Below the pieces are notes generated by a model that made no database searches, was not told the origin of the DNA, and was given only the letters and a program-made list of their open reading frames with translations. Positions 37,754 through 50,103 of a stretch of DNA of 64,000 bases are shown here, piece by piece (position 1 is the first letter of the stretch; each line of letters begins with the position of its first letter). The position numbers and the translations under genes are program-made. Source of the stretch: Setophaga petechia (taxonomy: Eukaryota > Chordata > Aves > Passeriformes > Parulidae); NCBI GenBank assembly GCA_024362935.1, contig JANCRA010000003.1, positions 52,179,844 through 52,243,843 of the forward strand, read 5' to 3'.

Positions 37754-38179
37754 CTGCACTTTCAGTCCAAATGGGTGCTGTAGCAATTTGATATAATTGG
37801 GTTTTTCTGTTAATTTCATTGAACTGCTTTCAGTGCTCTAAGTAACAAAATGCTGGCTCCATTTCACTGCTGACAGACAGACAGACTCTGCTCAGGGTAC
37901 CTTGTTCAATATCAAAATCTAAACTATGTTCATACAACTTGACAACCCTGCAAGCCCTAATCCAGCAGATTTGAGGCTGTTTCCTGAGGAAAAGTAGCAG
38001 CCTGCCTAAATGTCATGTTTTACAATAACCATGTAGCATTCTGTAGTTTCCCAAGAATCAGAAATGCCAGAAAAGAAGGTAAAATGGAAGAAGGTTTAAG
38101 GAAGATGTTGGATTGGAAAACATTACCTTGGCATAACAGAAGGCATTTTTGGAGAACCTGACTGCACTCCCTCTCCTTT
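37754..38179. repeat. Direct duplication, copy 1 (about 426 bp)
   Basis: Near-identical to 41726-42136 over the whole length: both contain TGATATAATTGGGTTTTTCT, CTGACAGACAGACAGACTCT and AACCTGACTGCACTCCCTCT, and both end at CTCTCCTTT. Small indels distinguish them (for example 12 bases around 37980 missing in copy 2). The offset is about 3.96-3.97 kb, same orientation. It could be a local segmental duplication or two copies of an unnamed dispersed repeat. Confidence 0.9.
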
Positions 38180-38359
38180 GGTATTTTGGAGCTGTTTCTT
38201 CATTATTGCCTTCTTCCAAGCAAGGCAGCAGAAGCCACATTGCTGTGGCTGGGATCCTGGCACCTGTCTGCATGAGAAAATTTCTCCTTCCTGAAGAGGT
38301 TTTGTAAACCATCACCTCAGCCTCTGTGCAATGCTGCAGCACAGAGTTTTCTACTGTTG

Positions 38360-38858
38360 TAAACACTTCTATATATTTATATTGTTCTATATATTTGTAT
38401 ATGTTTATATTGTTGTGTATGTTTATATTGTTGTATATATTTGATTGTTGTAAATACATATATTTATATTGTTCTATATGTTTGTATATGTTTATATTGC
38501 TATGTTTATTTATATTGTTGTGTATATATGTAATATATTTGTATATGTCTATATTGTTGTGTATATTTATATTGTATATATTTGCAATGTATTTGTATAT
38601 GTTTATATTGTTGTGTATATTTATATTGTTGTATATTTGCAATGTATTTGCATATGTTTATATTGTTGTGTACATTTATATTGTTATATATATTTGCAAT
38701 GTTTTTGTATATGTTTATATTGATGTGTATATTTATATTGTTGTATATATTTGACTGTTGCAAATACTTGTCTATATTTATATTGTTGTACATATCTGTA
38801 ATAAATTTTTATATGTTTATATTGTTGTGTATATTTATATTGTTGTATATATTTGACC
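38360..38858. repeat. AT-rich minisatellite
   Basis: About 500 bp built from variants of TATATGTTTATATTGTTGTG and TATATTTATATTGTTGTATA, with irregular unit length and scattered GCAATGTATTTG interruptions. Absence of stop codons in several frames yields long Ile/Tyr/Asn-rich ORFs on both strands, which are artefacts of the repeat. Confidence 0.92.
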
Positions 38859-38859
38859 A

Positions 38860-41725
38860 CCCTCACAGTAAAAGAGGTTTTTCTGCCAATGAGAATGGCA
38901 CAATGAGTAAACTGAGGTTATAAACTATTTTTTATGGTGAAACACTACAAAATTCAACAAATTTCTGTGGAACTCATGAATGAGCCTAGAGGAATTCACA
39001 GAATGCTCTCTGCTGAGCTATAGAGATTTTTACAGGAAGTCTCATTTCTATAAAACCCACCAATTACACCCATCCAAAATTCTATAGGCCTGTTCCCCTG
39101 GGGTTTGTTATCCCAGAAATCCAGGTCAAGAGCAATGTTCAGCTACCACTCACTCCAAAACTCAGACCAACAGGGCCTGGGACTGCACAGAATGCCTTGA
39201 TCAGCCCCAGGGCTACCCCTGCAAGCCCTGCAGGTGATAGTCTCATTTTTCTTCCAATAATGAACCAAAATGATCCAATCTGAGCACAGCAAACTGCCAC
39301 TGGAGAATTGTTCACTACAAGCCAGACATTTCCAAAACAGTCACAAAAGAAATTGCTGCTTAACCCTGGCTGCAGGTTAATGGGCATTTAAAAAGGGCTG
39401 ATCAAAGGTTTTCATGCAACAGGAGGTCCATAGGTGAGGAGCAGCCCAACTCCAGTCACTCATGCCACAGAACCACAGCAGGAGCACCTTCCAAGCAGGG
39501 AAGGAAAATGTCCCTGTTCCTCCTCTTATAGCACCAGTGGCTGAGTCACCATAGCCTCAACCAACACTCCTTAATTAGACTTGTTCATTTTATCAATACT
39601 AAGGAGCTCTGGAGGAATAGCTGTAAATATTTATTACCATTTCCAGACTGAATCCCATCAGGTACCTGTCTTGGCAGCTCCTTCAGAGGGGAACGAGCAT
39701 TTCCCTGTGAAACCAGAGCTAATGCTGTGAAAGCCTCCTCATAAAGCATCTTGAATCACACCCCACTGGAGACTTCAAAAGAAGGGAAGGCAATGGATCC
39801 CCCAGTGCTGATGTGTTGCCTGGTGGGTGTGAGCTCAGCTCCCAGATCTCACCTGCAGCTTTGGTTGTGGCATTTTCCATCTGACAGGGAGGCATCCCTG
39901 CAGCACAGCCTGCTGAATCCCCTCCCTGAGGCCCTATTTTCACCTCCTCCTGTTTCCCAAACTGCAATATTCAACAGGGGGCTTGGTACAGAGATGATCC
40001 TTAAATCAGACCTGGAGATAAAGGGATGTGGGTTTTCAATAAAATAGATTACGGGGGTTTGTTGATTTTTTTTAGAAAAGAAAATTCAGGATGAAATTTG
40101 CTGTTCTGTCCACACAGAAATTCCTGCAGCTCTTTCTTTGAGAAATACAAGCATACAAAATTCTTCTGAGCAGGAGTGTGAAATACAGCAATGTGTCATT
40201 CACTGTCCCTATGATTATCCAGCCAAATCTACTCATTACAAGGCTCTGAAAAATGACAATTCACTCATTCTAAAGACCTGTTAGAATTTGGCAGCATTGT
40301 CAAAACTCCCTCTTCTCAACACACATTCTAAATCAGGCCCTAGATTTCTCAACCTAGACATTCAGGAAAAGGGTGAACTCAAATTTGATTTGAAACATTT
40401 TGCATTGGCATTGTGAACAAACCCTCTTGTGCTCACTCTTTGCATTCAAAAGCACCAAGCCCATGGCTGCTGCCTTGTCCCAAGAGCCCTTTCCCTTTCT
40501 GCATTTGTTCTCCACAGCAAAAATCATCTTCCAAATCCTACAGCTGAGACAGAGCTCTCACTGATAACAGCCCTGGTTCACGCCTAGGTTTTGATCCATT
40601 ATTTACTGAAATAGATAAAAATTTTCAAGGGCTTAAAAAAATAAGTAAGAAAAGAGACTGTGAAATTAAAGACCATTCTGTAAGTATTCTAAAGCAAGGT
40701 TTCCCTGTTTCCAGACTCCTTGCACACCATTGCCATGTCAGTGCATTGACTCTGGTTGTACACCAATAAAAACCAACAGCAACCACAGCTTCCCCTCAGC
40801 CCCAGATGGTTCCCAGGTCTGGCTACTGCTCATTAAGGTGAGAGTCTTTCCAAGTATATGACCATAAAGGGGCAGGTCATTAAATTATTTTACTCCCCAA
40901 TCTGAAATGCTGTCTGGTAATACTGCCCAAGCAAGAAAAAAGATGATTTATCCAAGCAACTATTAAAATCTCCTTGCCTTGGCTGCAACTAGTGAGGTTT
41001 AGTGTAAATTGTACTGGTTACACTTGCAACTTGAAATTCAGTCACCTCATCACTTAATTATCAACAAATAGGGCTCAATAATAGTTCACTTATTTAATTG
41101 CTGCAACAGAGAATTCTGCTAAATATGTAAAGGTAATAGTTAGCAAATCATGATGCACCACTGGAGTGCTAGGACCAAACTGGAGTGCTGGCAACAGCAA
41201 CTCAACAAAAACAGCCACATGGAGGCTTCTGCTACCCTGATCAGCAATATTCAGTCATTCTCAATAAATTAATAGCAAATGAGTTCTGCTTGCAATGCAC
41301 AAACTCCCCATCATGAGCACACTTTGGCTGGAGAGAAGTCGCATGGAAGATGCCTCAGGTGCCACATCCTCCTTCCATTCTCTTTAGAGGACAAACGAGC
41401 TGAGAGGTGTAAAGAACAGAGCACAAACACAGGTATCCTGTGTTATGACAAAAAATTACCAGGTGTGTATCAATGCCAGGCTTCCTGATGCACTAAACCA
41501 TGAGCAGCAGGAGCTCTGCCAATGCACACCTTGAGGCATTGGTGCAATCCTGCTCATGAATGACATCAATAACACAGTGAGTGCACTGCAGGTGAGGAAA
41601 ATCAACCCTGCCATGAAATCACAGCGTTCATTTAAAAACAAGCTCATCAAAAAAGCAAAAATATTAATGATTAGCCCTACACTACATGTGATTTTCCATT
41701 TTGATATGAATGTGAGTTTATTACA
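38860..41725. other. Intronic sequence between the two duplication copies
   Basis: No recognised dispersed repeat and no defensible coding sequence. Confidence 0.5.
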
Positions 41726-42136
41726 CTGCAATTTCAGTCCAAGTATCTGCTGTAGCAATTTGATATAATTGGGTTTTTCTGTTAATTTCATTGAACTGCT
41801 TTCAGTGCTCTAAGTAGTAAAATGCTGACTCCATTTCACTGCTGACAGACAGACAGACTCTGCTCAGGGTATTTTATTCACTATCAAAATTTAAACAGTG
41901 TTCATACAGTTTGACAACCCTGCAAGCCCTAATCCAGCAGATTTGAGGATAAGTAGCAGCCTACCTTAATGTCATATTTTACAATAACCATGTAGATTTC
42001 AGTAGTTTCACAAAAATTAGAAATGCCAGAAAATAAGGGAATGGAAGAAAGTTTATGGAAGGGGTTTGATTGAATAATATTACCTTGGCATAACAGGAGA
42101 CATTTTTGGAGAACCTGACTGCACTCCCTCTCCTTT
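41726..42136. repeat. Direct duplication, copy 2 (about 411 bp)
   Basis: Pairs with 37754-38179. Flanks diverge abruptly at both ends (GTATTTTGG after copy 1, ATCTTTGC after copy 2), so the duplication boundaries are fairly sharp. Confidence 0.9.
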
Positions 42137-45100
42137 ATCTTTGCAAAATGATAATTGCAAAACAACCCTGAGCCACTGAGTTTAGTACCTATTATCCCAA
42201 TCATGTAATGCAATGTCAACATTTAGGGAAAGGATTAATTAAAAAATGCCCCGTGTAGCTCCCTGAAGTAAATTGGCTGTACTTTCAGCTAGGAAAAGGG
42301 GAAGACACATTTTCTCACTTGCAAATGCTTTCATCAGCAAAGAATGCACGTCTGGGGTAAGGGAGCAAAATCCAGTTTTTGTGGTGCCAGAAGATGCTCA
42401 CTTCTCATTCCTGAACACCTGATCTAGGAACTGTGCTGCCTGTATGGCACAAAACACCCACAGAGTAATTTGGGAAGTGAATGAAAGAGGAAAACTACTG
42501 CAGAGCAGTACAGAAGGCTTTGCCCATCAGCAGTGGGCTGAGCAGGACACAGAAGCATGAGGAGCTGCTGGGGAAAGGTGACCCTTGAGCCTGGCTTTTG
42601 TACAGCAGTCAGTGGTAAGAAGCCCAGGTTTACAGAGATATGTAGCAAATAAATACAAATAAATGAAAAGAGACAGTAGTGAGCCTCTATTCACTACCTT
42701 GATCACTTCCATGAATGGCAATTCGAGATTAACATTCATCTTTTTCAGGCTAAAGCATTTCCATATGCTCCATCCTCACGAAGCACAGGCCAGGGATGGC
42801 AGTGATGGAGGCACGCAGAGAGCTGGGCAGACAGGATAAACACAAATGGGCTTCCATCTCCTCTAACAAACATGTCACCCTTCCCACGTTCCTGTCACAC
42901 TGATTCCCCTGCTGAGCACCAGGCAGAGCAGTGACAGGAGGCACAGGAACCCCCCTGAAAACGTGCACACCCCTCCTGTGGCCATGCACTCGTGCTTTGG
43001 TGGGAAATGCTGCAGCAGCTGCAGTGCTGCTGCTCATGCCACCAGCTCTGAGTGCTGCAGGGAGCAGAGGCTGGAAGGCTCACTCAATTCTCCCTATTTT
43101 AATGCCGATTTTGTGAAAGGGCTCTCCGGTGTGATTATTCCCAGCATCCTGCCCACTCCTCGCTGGGCAGGTGCCTGATGCAGCTGCGCCTGGAGGAGAT
43201 GAAGGGGAGATTGCAAGCAGGACAAAGTCTGCAAAGTGTGAGGTTAAATGACCTGAAATCATGAAGAAATCCTGCAGCCTGTTGGGTGGGAGCCTTGTGG
43301 CATGGCCTGGCCCAGCTGGGCAGGCAGCCTTGCCCCCAGTGCAGGGGGAAATGAGGAGGAGACTGCTGTGCTCTGCTGCAGAGCCTCCCCAGCTACACCA
43401 ACCTGTGTGAAGCAGTGTGGGTGGCTCTCGAGTCAAATGCAAATCAGGAGTGAATACAAATTTGAGGAAATAAATATAGGGAGAGAGTTAGTTTCCATTT
43501 CTTTCATATATTCTGAAATTGCAGCGATTGTTGGTTCATTAACATAAATCATAGAGCTGGGCACCCTATATCAGATCAAATATTCATGAAAACAGCAACT
43601 CTAAAGATATCACCTCCAGATAAACAGATGTTGGCCTTACAGAAACATGGGGGGAAAGCAGAGATTCAGAAAAGCACATCCACTTGCATACAAGCCATAC
43701 ATTCACATAAAAATACATTTACTTAATATTCCAGCCTAGAACAGCTACCAAAACGCTCCTTGCCATATAAAAGCATGCAACATACATGGACATATGCATA
43801 GGGCAAATTCTTTCACCTTTAAAAGGCCATTTGTGCCTCTTGAGAGCCATAAGTCAGAAATAAGCAGCAGGTTTTGCTCACAGGCAGCACTGAACAGCCC
43901 GAGCACCTTGCATCAACTCTGCTTAACCACTGCAAAATTAACGCTGGTGTGTGCCAGCTATTTTTAATTCCTTAAGTACCAGCAACACGAAGGGCTGGTG
44001 TTTCATGTCTAACACTAAAGGCAAGTAAAGAGACTTGGAGCTGAGTGAAAGCTGCTGAGAGAATGACCTGCAATGCATAACCTTGCAAACAAACCAGAGC
44101 CTGCACGGATGGCAAAACAAACACCAAGACAGAGCTTGGAACAATTCATCACAAGTGCCTCAGGGGCAGATTTACAAATGAGGCATGTAAGTGCCTCGTA
44201 AGACTTGGAGGAGCTGCCAGCTAACACCTACTCACTTGAGGAGCCAGCAGCCCCTTGGAGAGGCAATGAATGCAATTCCTGTGCAGCTCCTCAATTCCTC
44301 CAGTGATCTGCAAGTGCAGGCACCCAAACGCCTCTGTAACTCTCAGCAGCTCTGGTACCACTGACTCACTGAAAATCACTGAGCCCTGCTGCCTGAACTA
44401 CCCATGCTGCTTAAAACTGAGCTGTAGAAACCCCTGAGCATTTAGAATGTCTGGTGGTTTTTTTATTTCCCTTTGACAAAAGGGCAAAAATGACAATAAA
44501 TGGGTTATTGTAAAATCTCAGCGTGTGGTTCACTAAATGATGAAAATCTTGGCTGTGATATTGCAGCCACTAATGAAGAGTAGCTCTCGAGCAGCTAAAG
44601 CACCAAATATCAGGAGCCAGGGAGGAGCTATACAGGATGCTGCTTAGGTTGTCACATCCACAGAATTACAGACAGAGTTCCAAAATAGGGATGACTTCCT
44701 GCTGGGATCCCCCCTTTTTCCCCCCTGTAACCATGGGAGCACCTTCACAAGCCCTGACCCAGCTACCCAGGAGTGATGAGCAGGTTTTAGTTCCATTCCA
44801 GGCACGAGCAGGAAAGAGAAGCCTCCAAGAGCCCAACTTGCTATTTACTTCCAAGCATTTTCTGAAAGCTCCAACTGGAACATATTGCTATTTTTGCACC
44901 AAAGTTTATGTTAATTTCATCTTGTTTTACCATAAAAGCTTAAATCACACTTTGTGATAATGTAAATCACTGATCTGAAAACTCCCCACTGCAGTGTGTC
45001 CTCTTTTTTTTCCCTCTCCCCAAAGAAATGGCTGAGCACCAGTGATTTGCATCACCTCTTCATGGGGTTACCCAAAAACTTGATGCCAGTTAGTTAACAA

Positions 45101-47299
45101 CTTCCAAATAATCTCTCAGAGGAAAAGAAAAGCCTATTTTGAGAAAGTTGTTGAGTGTTTGACACTTGATAACTTAAATGCAAGATATCTTGGAAGACAA
45201 AATATAATTTTGTATCTTTGAGATGTGCACTGAGGGAGTTTGGGGTGGTTGGTTGGTTTTTGGTGGTTTTCTGACAATACCACTGTGGAAAACTGCTGAA
45301 AAGTTTAAATTCCTGCCCCAGTGATAAATGCAGGACCCAGAGCTGCAAGGGAGCACTCAGCAGGATGATGCTCATGGAATAAAAGAGGATTATTGCACGT
45401 GTACATGTGTTTGTGTAAACAAGACCAAGTGCTGACAGGAATTTTCTTTCAAATGAGAAAAGCCTGGGGAAACAGGTCAGACCTTTTAAGAGATAATTTG
45501 TATTTCTTAGTGCTGTGTGCTGGAGGAATGGAACAACAACTGTGCCAGTAATGTGTCTGCAGCTGCACTCATGGTTACTTGGTTCCTAGGAAGTGGGGAC
45601 ACAGAAATATTTCACAAAAACATTTCTGACTTCTCTGGGGTTTTGCAGATACATTGATTTTTGATGCAATTTGATGGTGCAAGAAGCACAAGGTAACATT
45701 TCAGTGTTTGTCACCCCTCTCTGTCCCTACACCCAGCATTGTGGCCAAATTCAAGTTTGCCTTCCAGGGTCAGGCACAGGCAGTGCCCCTCTGCCACAAT
45801 AAACAGGGATTGATGGGGAGGTCATGCCCAGCAGAGGAATCGAGCTCACCCACACCCTCCAAAGCCCCTTCCCCTCCTCCTGCCCATCCCTCCCCATGCC
45901 AGCATCCCCCAGTGCACCCCAGAGCTCCCAGCCCAGGCTCCATCCCAGCCTGTGCTGCCCAAGAGCATCAGGACATGGCAGATAACAGCCCAGCATTTGT
46001 TATCAGCTCCCCTCCATCTCTGCAGGCACGGAATCGTGTGAAGGCAGGAAGAAACTGAGACAGCAGACAGCTCTATCTCTGACAAACGTGATGGAAAGTG
46101 GCCAAAGGATTCAAAAGTCACTGAGAAAGGTTGTGCTTTGTCAATCTTTCAAATGGGCTGGGGAGGGAAAGGTAAAATCCACGGCTTTAGTTTTGTTTCC
46201 CTAGGAAAGCAACCAAAATGTTTCCAAATGTTACCTTGTGCTTATTGCACTATAAAACTGTATCAAAAGGCAACGTATTTGCAAAACCCCAGAGAAGTCT
46301 GAAAGGTTTTTGTGAAAGATTTCTGCCAGCAGCATCGGGCAGGGAGCTGCCTGAGGGAAGAGAAGCGTGTACCCCAGGGCTCCAGGCAGGCTCTGCACTG
46401 GGTATTTGGGTATTCCCAGTGCTTTGGGGATTCCAGGCTGGATTCAGGGTCAGTGCTCTCACCCTTTCCGAGGGTTCTGTGCCAGCCACTAAGCAGCAGA
46501 ATCCAAATGGAACTCAAGAAACAAAATGCTACATTTGTTTTGATCACATTAAAGTCAGAAGGAGCTATTAAAAGAAGTTGTAGCAGATGACTGGGTCCCG
46601 GAGAACCACAGGCAATAAATTCACATGGCAGTTTTGTTTCATAACTTCAGTCCTACTTATTCTTTCTTTGTCTATTCTAATTACTCCCTGATATGGAATT
46701 AATGCAGAAACCAAATTAAGTGCTCGGGAGAGTGCACGAATCAGCTGGCCTGAAAGAAACAGCTATTAAAAACAATTAGATAAAAACATCAATCCAGAAA
46801 TGCACAGCAGGTTTGTGCCTGAGTCAAAGAACAAACACAAAGCCAAGATGGAGCCCTGTGATGCCAGGAAAGGAGCAGCCTCTTGGGGTGTTCTGGAGGT
46901 GTTTGACACCACCAGGCTGGTGGCCTGCTGCCTCCAGAGAGCATCAGGGCTGGCAGGTGGCTCTGGGGAGAAACAAAATCCTCCCCAAAGAGTGCTGTCA
47001 CACTGGCATGGCAAACACTGTAAGCTTGGAGCAGGGATGCTGCACTGGGACCACGCAGATTGTCGGATCTGAGTCAAGCCAAGCTAACAGAAAAAAGTCA
47101 AGATGAAAATTTGATGTATAGCACTGAGATTAACTCAGCAAAACCAACCACAGGTAAGGAAATGCACAGTAGAATACACAGTCCCAGTAAAATGGATTGG
47201 GACCCTCACTCTCCTCTGGATTTAGAGAGAGGACCTATTGGCCATGACCACTGTTTCCCAAGAAATACATCAAGAAACATTGGTTAACACAGCAAGAGC
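42137..47299. other. Intronic sequence, nothing recognised
   Basis: More GC-balanced than neighbouring intron (notably 42750-43420, 45700-46050 and 46800-47080), where overlapping ORFs occur on both strands. None shows a domain, codon bias or paired splice sites I can support. Confidence 0.45.
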
Positions 47300-47305
47300 C
47301 ATGAG

Positions 47306-47792
47306 TGTCACCATCATATTTTCTGAAAAATCCCTTTGCCCAGGATTTCTCTCCTGGGAAGCTGAGAAGCCTCAGAGAAAAGGGAAAAAAATATTATCTC
47401 ATTTGCTTCTCCTGTGCTTTGCTGCTCTGGAATGTGGTTGGAGATTGTTTATCCAACATGTGAATTGTTTTTACTTATTGGCCAATTGGAGCCAAGCTGT
47501 GCCAGACTCTGAAGAGAGAGTCACAAGTTTTCATCAGCATCTTTTAGCCTTCTGTCAGTATCCTTTCTGTATTCTTTAGTATAGTCTAGTATACTAATAT
47601 ATATATACTTAGTATTATATAAATATATATAGTATTATATATATTATAATATATATATATATTAGTATACTAATATATATATATACTTCTTTAATATAAT
47701 ACAGTATCATAAAATAATAAATTAGCCTTCTGAGAACACGGAGTCAGATTCATCATTTCCTCCCAACAACAGGGGTCTCAGAAAATCCCACA
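47306..47792 (+). mobile_element. Solo LTR, family B copy 3, with an internal TA expansion
   Basis: Starts TGTCACCATCATATTTTCTG and follows family B through GGGAAGCTGAGAAGCCTCAG, CTTCTGTCAGTATCCTTTCT and AATAATAAATTAGCCTTCTG. Flanking CATGAG (47300-47305) and CCTGAG (47793-47798) match at 5 of 6 bases. It is longer than the other copies because about 110 bp of TA-rich sequence has grown at the GTATAG/TTTAATATAATA junction. Confidence 0.8.
47580..47703. repeat. TA-rich expansion inside the family B LTR
   Basis: Runs such as ATATATATACTTAGTATTAT repeat with partial dyad symmetry (TATACTAATATATATATA occurs twice, near 47591 and 47670). In the sister copy at 9150-9550 the same place holds only a short AT tract. 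Confidence 0.85.
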
Positions 47793-50045
47793 CCTGAGTG
47801 CATTACTGACTCTGCATTGGTGATACTCCTGCAATTTGGGACATCTTGGAAGCAAAATGTGCAATAGTGTGGATTGGAGAAGCCTGGATGTAAACATTGC
47901 TGTCAGTGTGGTGAGCACAGATGCTCATTAAGAGTGCACAAATCCTCCAGAGCTGATGGCATGAACCAGGGTGCATAATGTCATCTCTGGTACACAAGTG
48001 TCATCTCTGCCAGCAGGAGCCGTGCAGCCAGGCCCAGGCTGAGCTTAACCAAAGCCTTTCAGACTCCTACACAGCCCAGGGAGGACCAGAAGGGTTTGAC
48101 TCATCCTGGACTTGAGGAACAGAGAGCTTGGAGCCAATGCAGGAAGCACCTGCCACCAGTGATGCCTCAGGTTTCAGCTTTTATATTTTTCACATTCTGT
48201 GCTGCTTTAGTGGGTGGGTCTGAGCTTCACATGAGGGGATGGTGAGCTCTGTGCACAGAGCAGGGAGACAAAACAATTCCTGCTCCAGCTGGGCACCAAG
48301 GACAAATGATCCCAATCTCAGCCCAAGAGCACAAACAGCGTGGGCTGGAGAGAGAAAAACAAGCAGGGTGGGACTGCATGGGCTAAAGCTGGAATGGGAC
48401 AATGAAGTGCAAGATGCAAATGGAGCAGAGCTGATCCAAGGCAGAGAGCCCGGGAGCGCTGGTGCATTTTGGGGCCATTTTGGTTGATCTTGGGTGCAGC
48501 CCTGGCTGGGCTCTGGTGCTGCCCAAGGTGGATCCATGGAGGAGATGCTTTGAATCAATCCCTGCTTTATTCTTTAGCTCTGTCCAGCCCCTACTCTAGG
48601 GCAGCCTGCACAAAGCACCACCAGAAGCCCCACAAAAACAAGAGCACGGCACACAGAGCACAATTTCCAGCATGGAAACCCCACAGAAGAGCTGAAAACC
48701 TCCAGATGAACCCAAAGATCCCTGCACCACACCCTCCCTGCTGGGGCCAGGCTCAGTGTGGCTGCAGGATGTGAACTCTGTTTCCTTGAGCAGATGAAGA
48801 ACTTCCCCTGGTTTTCCAGCTGAGGGAACACAAAACAGGAACACAAACTCCTCGCAAATGCTGGGGCACCCACAGGAGACATTTCCTCAAGTGATTTCAC
48901 TACCTCTCTCCTCTTGAATGCTACATCCAGCAAAGACAGCATACCCAGTGAGCCTAAAAATACTCCTAAGAACAATTTTTAGCACACAATGGGACATGTA
49001 CAGGTTGGCAAGTATTTCAAAATAATCCCTGTGGCACCCCACGGGCAAAAATACACACCAGAAACCTCATCTAAATGCCACTGTATCAACACTGTCAGAA
49101 TTCATTTTAGGAATAAAAATATGAATTCTTGCATAAAACTCCATTTATTCTAAAGTTTCCAAAATCATATTGCCACCTCATTCATAAGAATCCACATGTA
49201 TTAAATATAAAGCCTTTTTGTGATCCAAATTGAGATTATGTTCCTCTTTTAGACATGAAAATCAAAGGTGCAGTGTTAATAGCCATCAAAAGTTGTTTCC
49301 CTATGGAGATTGTGGCATCAGCTGAACTAGCAATCCTTCAGTTATTTACAAGAACAAATGCCAATATTATTACTGGGAAAAGCACTGATATAGCAAAAGA
49401 ATTCTAAGTGTTACTCAGATGGGGCTTACTTCATAGAGAAATAAAAGACATCACTTCTCATTATGTAATTGCTACCATATTTAAAAAACATTTCCCATGT
49501 TTAAATAGCATTGAAGAGAAACAATGACATTGTTCTGATATTAAAAAGTCCATAAAAAGAGGACTCCCTGTAACTAATAAATCTTTGTTTGCAGAAGCAC
49601 ACATTGAGTGCTTAAGAGGCAAAACCATGTTATTTCTATCAAGATGTGCTGAAACACCCAGATACACACAAAGACACTGAAAAGTGGAATTTGCTGCTCA
49701 CAGCAGCTTTCAGGCACACAGTTTGACTTGCTCTTTAGCTGGTAGTTTAGTGGTGGGTGATGTGAGGTAAGATCCATGCACTTTTCAAGTTAATTACTCC
49801 CAAATTAGATTTCTACAAAAGCAAAGGAAACAAGAGGGACCACAGAGGGACCAAACTTTTTCTAAAAAGAGAAGGACGAATCAATATAGTTGTCTTGACT
49901 CTCAACCAAAATGTATTTGGATTTAAAAAAAACAACAATAACAAAAACATAATGACTGAGAAGACTTATACACATATCACTGCACTTCTTTCTGGAGAGA
50001 GAAATCAACAGTATCCAACAGCAACTGTGCACCACTCTGAACTGG

Positions 50046-50103
50046 AATAAAGCTCACAGCATTCCTGAAAGTGAAATAAAGCTCACAGCATTCCTGAAAA
50101 TGT
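50046..50103. repeat. 29-bp two-copy tandem repeat
   Basis: AATAAAGCTCACAGCATTCC begins at 50046 and again at 50075; the units are almost identical. Confidence 0.9.

Noticed and set aside
38058..38923. Ile/Tyr/Asn-rich and Tyr/Ile/Leu-rich ORFs on both strands
   Set aside because: They are stop-free readings of the AT-rich minisatellite.
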